Positions 58,162-64,000 of a stretch of DNA of 64,000 bases are shown one piece after another; within the stretch, counting starts at the first letter, position 1; every line of letters starts with the position of its first letter. The stretch is taken from assembly GCF_027853245.1 (NCBI RefSeq), contig NZ_JAPTZM010000004.1; one strand, given 5' to 3'. Under the pieces are notes generated by a model that saw only the letters and a list, made by a program, of their open reading frames with translations, was not told where the DNA came from and ran no database searches. The position numbers and the translations under genes were made by a program. The DNA is from Atlantibacter subterraneus (GTDB lineage: Bacteria; Pseudomonadota; Gammaproteobacteria; Enterobacterales; Enterobacteriaceae).

Positions 58162-59553
58162 ATGAATTTTCCATTAATAGCGAACATTGTGGTGTTCGTT
58201 ATCCTCTTGCTGTTGCTGGCGCAAACCCGCCACCGGCAGTGGAGTCTGGCAAAAAAAGTATTAGTAGGTCTGGTGATCGGCGTGGTATTTGGCTGCATTT
58301 TGCATGCCATTTACGGCGCGGATAGCCCGGTCCTGAAAACCTCTATCCAGTGGTTTAACGTGGTCGGCAACGGCTATGTGCAACTGCTGCAAATGATCGT
58401 GATGCCGCTGGTGTTCGCCTCCATCCTGAGCGCGGTCGCCCGTCTGCATAACGCCTCTCAGCTCGGTAAAATCAGCCTGCTGACCATCGGCACTCTGCTA
58501 TTCACCACGCTGATTGCAGCGCTGGTGGGCGTGCTGGTGACCAACCTGTTCGGCCTGACCGCAGAAGGTCTGGTGCAGGGCACGGCGGAAACCGCCCGTC
58601 TGAGCGCCATTGAAACCAACTACGCCGGTAAAGTGGCCGACCTGAGCGTGCCACAGCTGCTGCTGTCGTTTATCCCGAAAAACCCGTTTGCCGATCTGAC
58701 CGGCGCGAACCCGACCTCGATCATCAGCGTGGTGATTTTTGCGGCGTTCCTCGGCGTGGCGGCACTGAAACTGCTGAAAGACGATGCGCCGAAAGGCGAG
58801 CGCGTATTGATCGCCATCGACACTCTGCAAAGCTGGGTGATGAAACTGGTTCGCCTGGTGATGCAGTTAACCCCGTACGGCGTGATGGCGCTGATGACCA
58901 AAGTGGTCGCCAGCTCCAACCTGCAGGACATCATCAAGCTGGGCAGCTTCGTGGTCGCCTCGTACCTTGGACTGGGCATTATGTTTGTGGTGCACGGCCT
59001 GCTGCTGGCGGTAAACGGCGTCAGCCCGCTGAAATACTTTCGTAAAGTGTGGCCGGTGCTGACCTTCGCGTTTACCAGCCGCTCCAGCGCCGCGTCGATT
59101 CCGCTGAACGTCGAAGCGCAAACCCGCCGTCTGGGCGTGCCGGAATCCATTGCCAGCTTTGCCGCCTCCTTTGGCGCGACTATCGGCCAGAACGGCTGTG
59201 CGGGCCTTTACCCGGCGATGCTGGCGGTGATGGTGGCCCCGACCGTGGGCATCAACCCGCTGGATCCGATGTGGATTGCCACCCTGGTGGGCATTGTGAC
59301 CGTGAGCTCTGCAGGCGTTGCTGGCGTGGGCGGCGGTGCCACCTTCGCCGCGCTGATCGTGCTGCCGGCGATGGGTCTGCCGGTGACCCTGGTCGCGCTG
59401 CTGATCTCCGTTGAGCCGCTGATCGACATGGGTCGTACCGCGCTGAACGTGAGTGGTTCGATGACTGCCGGTACCCTGACCAGCCAGTGGCTGAAGCAAA
59501 CCGATAAAGCGATCCTCAACAGCGACGAAGAAACCGAACTCGCACACCGTTAA
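58162..59553 (+). CDS. tcyP: L-cystine symporter TcyP (YdjN)
   Basis: 463 residues, same length as E. coli TcyP; dicarboxylate/amino acid:cation symporter family with around eight helices and signature FTSRSSAASIPLNVEAQTRR and FGATIGQNGCAGLYPAM. Imports cystine and related disulfides. GGAGAACGGGG precedes the ATG; followed by a strong terminator. Confidence 0.96.
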   Translation: MNFPLIANIVVFVILLLLLAQTRHRQWSLAKKVLVGLVIGVVFGCILHAIYGADSPVLKTSIQWFNVVGNGYVQLLQMIVMPLVFASILSAVARLHNASQLGKISLLTIGTLLFTTLIAALVGVLVTNLFGLTAEGLVQGTAETARLSAIETNYAGKVADLSVPQLLLSFIPKNPFADLTGANPTSIISVVIFAAFLGVAALKLLKDDAPKGERVLIAIDTLQSWVMKLVRLVMQLTPYGVMALMTKVVASSNLQDIIKLGSFVVASYLGLGIMFVVHGLLLAVNGVSPLKYFRKVWPVLTFAFTSRSSAASIPLNVEAQTRRLGVPESIASFAASFGATIGQNGCAGLYPAMLAVMVAPTVGINPLDPMWIATLVGIVTVSSAGVAGVGGGATFAALIVLPAMGLPVTLVALLISVEPLIDMGRTALNVSGSMTAGTLTSQWLKQTDKAILNSDEETELAHR

Positions 59554-59572
59554 TCGCCTTCCAGAAGCAAAA

Positions 59573-59602
59573 AACCGCATTGAGAAATGCGGTTTTTTTT
59601 AT
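59573..59602 (+). terminator. Bidirectional terminator between tcyP and cedA
   Basis: AACCGCAT/ATGCGGTT stem (59573-59594) with T8 on the plus strand and A5 before it, serving convergent tcyP and cedA. Confidence 0.88.
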
Positions 59603-59620
59603 TTCAGAAATAGCCGAAAG

Positions 59621-59851
59621 CTAAACCATATCCTGCCTGACCTGTGACGCCCAGCGCTGCGCCGATTCAGGAACAGTGAACGTGGGTGAACGTAAAAAGC
59701 CGTCATTCACCAGCACAAAGGCCACATATTTCCCCCGCAGCAGCCAGACGTCTTTGAACCCTTCCATGCGTACCGCGTGCTCTGGCGGTGCGGGTTCAAT
59801 CCGTGGCGTGTAAGTGATAACAGGACGATTTTGTTGGCGTAAAGGTTTCAT
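59621..59851 (-). CDS. cedA: Cell division activator CedA
   Basis: 76 residues from the ATG at 59851: MKPLRQQNRPVITYTPRIEP ... VWLLRGKYVAFVLVN ... FLRSPTFTVPESAQRWASQV, near-identical in layout to E. coli CedA. DNA-binding protein that counters division arrest in over-replicating strains; also reported to bind RNA polymerase. Same position before katE. Confidence 0.95.
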   Translation of the reverse strand: MKPLRQQNRPVITYTPRIEPAPPEHAVRMEGFKDVWLLRGKYVAFVLVNDGFLRSPTFTVPESAQRWASQVRQDMV

Positions 59852-60027
59852 CAGCAGCAATCAATATCAGACATTCAGATTCGTGCCTCTATGATAACGG
59901 ATCTCTCGTCTCCCTGCAGCCCGACCTCTGGCACTGAAAAGCAGTACGGCGGCATTGTTCTATAGTTAGAAGGGTTTTGACCTTACAACAAGTCATTTTT
60001 CAGCAATGAAATCAGGAGACGAGTTCA

Positions 60028-62280
60028 ATGTCGCATAACGATAAGCCCTCACACCAGGCGCCGATCCACGACGCCAGTGAATCACAACCCGGAATGGATT
60101 CTTTGGCTCCCGAAGACGGTTCGCACCGCCCTGCGCCGGTTCCCAGCGCGCCTGGCGAATACCCAACCGCACCCGGTAGCTTGAAAGCCCCGGATACGTC
60201 GAATGAAAAACTCAAAGCGCTCGATAATTTCCGCAAAGGTAGCGAAGATTTCCCGCTAACCACCAACCAGGGCGTGCGCATCGCTGACGATCAAAATTCG
60301 CTGCGCGCCGGGACCCGTGGGCCAACCCTGTTAGAAGACTTCATCCTGCGCGAGAAGATCACCCACTTCGACCACGAGCGCATCCCGGAGCGCATCGTCC
60401 ACGCGCGAGGCTCGGCAGCCCACGGTTATTTCCAGCCCTATAAGAGCCTGAAAGACATTACTAAAGCGGATTTTCTGAGCGACCCGGAGAAAATCACGCC
60501 GGTGTTTGTGCGCTTCTCAACGGTACAGGGCGGCGCGGGCTCGGGGGATACGGTGCGTGATATCCGCGGTTTCGCCACCAAGTTTTATACCGAAGAAGGG
60601 ATTTTCGATCTGGTGGGCAACAACACGCCGGTGTTCTTTATTCAGGACGCCCATAAATTCCCGGACTTTGTTCACGCGGTCAAACCCGAGCCGCACTGGG
60701 CAATCCCCCAAGGTGCCAGCGCCCACGACACCTTCTGGGACTATGTTTCCCTGCAGCCGGAAACCCTGCATAACGTCATCTGGGCGATGTCGGATCGCGG
60801 CATTCCACGCAGCTATCGCACCATGGAAGGTTTCGGCATCCATACCTTCCGGCTGATCAACGCCGAGGGTAAAGCCACCTTTGTGCGCTTCCACTGGAAG
60901 CCGGTAGCCGGTAAAGCCTCGCTGGTGTGGGATGAGTCCCAGAAGCTGATTGGTCGCGACGGCGATTTCCACCGCCGCGAGCTGTGGGAAGCCATTGAAG
61001 CGGGCGATTTCCCGGAATATGAACTGGGCCTGCAGTTGATCCCCGAAGAAGACGAGTTCAAATTCGATTTCGATCTGCTCGACCCGACCAAGCTAATCCC
61101 CGAAGAGCTGGTGCCGGTGCAACTGGTGGGCAAAATGGTGCTCAACCGCAACCCGGATAACTTCTTCGCCGAGAATGAACAGGCGGCGTTCCATCCGGGC
61201 CATATTGTCCCCGGTCTGGACTTTACCAACGATCCGCTGTTACAGGGGCGTCTGTTCTCCTACACCGATACTCAAATCAGCCGTCTTGGTGGGCCAAACT
61301 TCCACGAGATCCCGATTAACCGCCCGGTCTGCCCGTATCACAACTTCCAGCGCGACGGCATGCACCGCATGGATATCGATACGAACCCGGCGAACTACGA
61401 GCCAAACTCCATCAACGACAACTGGCCGCGCGAAACCCCGCCCGGTCCGAAACGCGGTGGATTCGAATCTTATCAGGAGCGCGTCGAGGGGCATAAAATC
61501 CGCGAGCGCAGCCCGTCGTTCGGCGAATACTACTCCCATCCGCGCCTGTTCTGGCAAAGCCAGACCCCGGTGGAACAGCAGCATATTATCGATGCCTTCA
61601 GCTTCGAGCTGGGTAAAGTCGCCCGCGCCTATATTCGCGAGCGCGTGGTGGATCAGCTTTGCCATATCGACGTCTCCCTGGCCAGTGCGGTGGCGAAAAA
61701 CCTGGGCATCACCCTCACCGATGAGCAGATCCACACCGCCCCACCGAAAGACGTCAACGGCCTGAAGAAAGACGCATCGCTTAGCCTTTACGCGGTGCCG
61801 AGCGGCACCATAAAAGGGCGCGTGGTGGCGATCCTGCTCAACGAGCAGGTCAACGCCGCGGATTTGCTGGCGGTTATGCAGGGGCTGAAGCGCGAAGGCG
61901 TCCACTGCAAGCTGCTCTATTCGCGGATGGGTGAAGTGACGGCGGATGACGGCTCGCAAATTACTGTGATGGGCACCTTCGAGGGCGCGCCGTCGCTGAC
62001 GGTGGATGCGGTGATTGTCCCCGGCGGCGCGGTGAGCGGCCTGCTTAATCGCGGCGATGCGCGCTACTACCTGCTGGAAGCCTATAAGCATCTCAAGCCG
62101 ATTACCCTGCTGGGCGATGCCCGCCAGTTTAAATCGGTGTTGGGCGTGGATGCTCAGGGCGAGGAAGGCGTGATTGAAGCCGACGACGCCCAGGGCAACG
62201 CGGTGGATACACTGATCGCGCTGCTGCATAAACACCGCGTCTGGTCGCGCACCAACAAAATCCCGGCGATTCCGGCGTAA
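60028..62280 (+). CDS. katE: Catalase HPII
   Basis: 750 residues (E. coli 753). Large-subunit catalase: active-site His in VHARGSAAHGYF near residue 127, Asn in VGNNTPVFF, heme-ligand Tyr in RLFSYTDTQISR near 410, and a C-terminal DJ-1/PfpI-like domain (about 600-750). Breaks down hydrogen peroxide, mostly in stationary phase under RpoS. The N-terminal extension is present. Terminator follows. Confidence 0.97.
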   Translation: MSHNDKPSHQAPIHDASESQPGMDSLAPEDGSHRPAPVPSAPGEYPTAPGSLKAPDTSNEKLKALDNFRKGSEDFPLTTNQGVRIADDQNSLRAGTRGPTLLEDFILREKITHFDHERIPERIVHARGSAAHGYFQPYKSLKDITKADFLSDPEKITPVFVRFSTVQGGAGSGDTVRDIRGFATKFYTEEGIFDLVGNNTPVFFIQDAHKFPDFVHAVKPEPHWAIPQGASAHDTFWDYVSLQPETLHNVIWAMSDRGIPRSYRTMEGFGIHTFRLINAEGKATFVRFHWKPVAGKASLVWDESQKLIGRDGDFHRRELWEAIEAGDFPEYELGLQLIPEEDEFKFDFDLLDPTKLIPEELVPVQLVGKMVLNRNPDNFFAENEQAAFHPGHIVPGLDFTNDPLLQGRLFSYTDTQISRLGGPNFHEIPINRPVCPYHNFQRDGMHRMDIDTNPANYEPNSINDNWPRETPPGPKRGGFESYQERVEGHKIRERSPSFGEYYSHPRLFWQSQTPVEQQHIIDAFSFELGKVARAYIRERVVDQLCHIDVSLASAVAKNLGITLTDEQIHTAPPKDVNGLKKDASLSLYAVPSGTIKGRVVAILLNEQVNAADLLAVMQGLKREGVHCKLLYSRMGEVTADDGSQITVMGTFEGAPSLTVDAVIVPGGAVSGLLNRGDARYYLLEAYKHLKPITLLGDARQFKSVLGVDAQGEEGVIEADDAQGNAVDTLIALLHKHRVWSRTNKIPAIPA

Positions 62281-62305
62281 ACCGTCGCATTATTAAGAAA
62301 TCACT

Positions 62306-62334
62306 GCCTTGTCAGATTCTGGCAAGGCTTTTTT
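62306..62334 (+). terminator. Terminator after katE
   Basis: GCCTTG/CAAGGC stem (62306-62328) followed by six T. Confidence 0.85.
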
Positions 62335-62473
62335 ATCTGATGAAGAAAAGGTTGTACGTCTATTTATACACTTTTATTGAAAATTAGCCGTTATTGATCA
62401 CTGGAAGCTGAATTAACCTGCTTATATTTACTCCACTTTTTTATATTTTAAAAACTATAAATGGAATAAATAT

Positions 62474-64000
62474 ATGAGCCATATGGTCTACCTGAAAATA
62501 ATGGGTGAACAGCAGGGTGATATTTCTCAGGGGTGTGGAAGTGAGCAATCAGTCGGTAACCGTTATCAGTACGGGCATGAAGATGAAATATACGTTTTCA
62601 GCTTAGACGATTCCGTAACGAATACCTCTCAGGGCGTGAAATATCACGGCATCAATTTCTGTAAAACGGTGGATAAAAGCTCCCCGCTGCTTATGAATGC
62701 CATTAATAATAATGAGCGCTGCTGGATGAATTTTGATTTTTACCGGATTAACCGTTCAGGCAGATGGGAGAAGTATTTTAATATTGAGGTGCGCGGCGCC
62801 TCGCTGAGTGTGGATATCACCCAGATTTGCACCAGTTGTATCGATCAGGAATATATCACGGTCCAGTTCGATTACATCTGCTACCGGCATCTGGCAGCCG
62901 GTACTGAGTATTGCCATCTTATCGCGCCGGAATGCTACAACACGCTCTTTCCTGTGGCGATGAAAATCACCGAGCCGGAAATTAAAAAACGGGAAATTAC
63001 GCTGACGATTGGCGTCTTTTTTGACGGCACGGGCAATAATATTACCAACGCTAACCTGAGAATGAGCGATTGCAACCCCGAACGCTTTGGGATTGATCCC
63101 GGCGAGGCGGGTGAGTTTAATCAGCGGTGTATGGAAAAAAAGGGAATTACGGGGACAGGGGCCACCAGTTATTTGGGTGGATATACTAATATTCACTGGC
63201 TGAATTCTTTGTATGTTGAAGATGCTGAAATAACGGATGACCAGACAGCGTATCAGCGGCAAATCTATGTTGAGGGCATTGGCACCGAAAATAACAAAGC
63301 CGATTCGCTGATGGGGATGGGACTGGGTAATTATGATACGGGAGTGATTGCAAAAACTGACCGGGCTGTTCAGCTTATTACTCAAAAAATAACGACTTTT
63401 GCTGATAAAATTCACAGCCACAAGATAACGGTAAAGGCGTTACAGTTTGACGTGTTTGGCTTCAGCCGCGGTGCGGCGGCGGCGCGCCACTTCGCCAGCC
63501 GGGTATTTCAGCGCGACCCGGCGCTGGTGACTGCCGTTTCGGCGGCGTTCAGTGCGGTTACGTATCAGGGAAAACCGGCCGGCGAGGTGCGCTTTCTCGG
63601 TATCTTCGACACGGTGGCCGCCGTGGGCGGCGTGGAGGACGGCTTTAATCCGCATGACAGCAATAACCCCGGAGTCAGACTGGCGCTGCCGCGTGGCATC
63701 GCGAAACAGGTTTTCCACCTGACCGCAATGCACGAGTGCCGGTATAACTTCTGCCTTAACAGCGTGAAAGGACACTGGCCCGAGCTCAGCCTGCCGGGCG
63801 CGCACTCCGATATCGGCGGCGGCTATAACGCCACGGAAACGGAGTATCTTTTCCTGACCCGTCCTGAAATTGAAACCCGGCCGGAGTCCGTACCGGACAG
63901 TGAAACCCGCGTGTACCGCCATGCCGCCGTACAGGCCAGACGACTGCTGGACTACCCGGTGCTGGCTCCGCTGTTACCTTCCGGCGTGATGCAGACGGAA
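62474..64000 (+). CDS. Hcp fused to DUF2235 lipase effector, Hcp-ET-like (cut by window end)
   Basis: 509 codons, open to the right edge. Residues 1-140 form an Hcp tube domain of type VI secretion (MSHMVYLKIMGEQQGDISQG, YRINRSGRWEKYFNIEVRGA). After a linker, DUF2235 begins near residue 174: LTIGVFFDGTGNNITNANLR, then FDVFGFSRGAAAARHFASRV with the GxSxG nucleophile (Ser near residue 333) and LPGAHSDIGGGY with a likely catalytic Asp. Such Hcp-effector fusions carry Tle-type phospholipases into rival cells. The gene lies just after katE where E. coli has other genes. No immunity gene is visible because the window ends. Confidence 0.85.
   Translation, partial: MSHMVYLKIMGEQQGDISQGCGSEQSVGNRYQYGHEDEIYVFSLDDSVTNTSQGVKYHGINFCKTVDKSSPLLMNAINNNERCWMNFDFYRINRSGRWEKYFNIEVRGASLSVDITQICTSCIDQEYITVQFDYICYRHLAAGTEYCHLIAPECYNTLFPVAMKITEPEIKKREITLTIGVFFDGTGNNITNANLRMSDCNPERFGIDPGEAGEFNQRCMEKKGITGTGATSYLGGYTNIHWLNSLYVEDAEITDDQTAYQRQIYVEGIGTENNKADSLMGMGLGNYDTGVIAKTDRAVQLITQKITTFADKIHSHKITVKALQFDVFGFSRGAAAARHFASRVFQRDPALVTAVSAAFSAVTYQGKPAGEVRFLGIFDTVAAVGGVEDGFNPHDSNNPGVRLALPRGIAKQVFHLTAMHECRYNFCLNSVKGHWPELSLPGAHSDIGGGYNATETEYLFLTRPEIETRPESVPDSETRVYRHAAVQARRLLDYPVLAPLLPSGVMQTE

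Noticed and set aside
58867..59580. 237-codon minus-strand ORF opposite tcyP
   Set aside because: His/Arg/Gln-rich mirror of a membrane protein gene in high-GC DNA; clear shadow.
1..64000. CRISPR arrays, complete insertion sequences, rRNA genes
   Set aside because: No regularly spaced repeats, transposase genes with terminal inverted repeats, or rRNA sequences were found on reading.

Overview
The window is a piece of an Enterobacteriaceae chromosome (Enterobacter/Citrobacter/Klebsiella-like; the genus cannot be fixed from sequence alone). The host gene order thrS | ydiY-pfkB-ydiZ-yniA-yniB-hxpB(yniC)-[kduD-like]-ydjM-tcyP-cedA-katE is the E. coli K-12 order around thrS, interrupted by a complete temperate siphovirus prophage of about 51 kb. 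A 22-bp direct repeat (271-292 and 51395-51416) marks attL and attR. It lies inside the 5' leader of thrS, on the stem-loop that mimics the tRNA-Thr anticodon arm. Tandem TTGGTACAC arm-type sites sit just inside both ends.

Prophage layout, left to right. 293-3054: accessory end with a two-gene phosphoribosyltransferase/DprA cassette (ShosTA-like defence) on the + strand, bounded by an imperfect 20-bp direct repeat. 3055-31222, minus strand: late genes. These are tail fibre, lambda-like J-I-K-L-M, tape measure, tail and head genes, a MuF-like head morphogenesis protein split by an intein, portal, terminase, metallopeptidase, Rz1/Rz, GH19 endolysin, holins. They are interspersed with small inserted genes, several on the + strand, and with intrinsic terminators. 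31223-41095, minus strand: Q antiterminator, NinG, DUF1367, a LexA-controlled DinI, P63C protein (+), methyltransferase, lambda P and O type replication genes with iterons inside O, a CII-position regulator and a YdaS/Cro-like protein. 41200-43164, plus strand: a short CI-type repressor followed by a two-gene RexAB-like cassette. 43497-50038, plus strand: pL-like operator/promoter, RecE/RecT recombination genes, excisionase. 49993-51204: integrase. The immunity region (short repressor, YdaS-like protein) and RecE/RecT resemble the Rac prophage; head and tail genes are lambdoid.

The most unusual element is at 22301-23107. It is an in-frame intein in the MuF-like head gene, and a 233-codon ORF on the opposite strand lies wholly inside its coding sequence. 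That antisense protein has a helix-turn-helix region followed by a Vsr/DUF559-like nuclease pattern, the expected make-up of a homing endonuclease. The two reading frames are in exact codon register, so one stretch of DNA appears to encode the intein linker on one strand and its mobility enzyme on the other.

Integration also rewires the host locus. The displaced thrS promoter and upstream operator hairpin now lie at 51450-51569 and read into the integrase gene, while essential thrS is left with phage DNA upstream of its retained anticodon-like hairpin. At the right edge, downstream of katE, begins a type VI secretion Hcp protein fused to a DUF2235-type lipase effector (Hcp-ET-like), cut by the window end.
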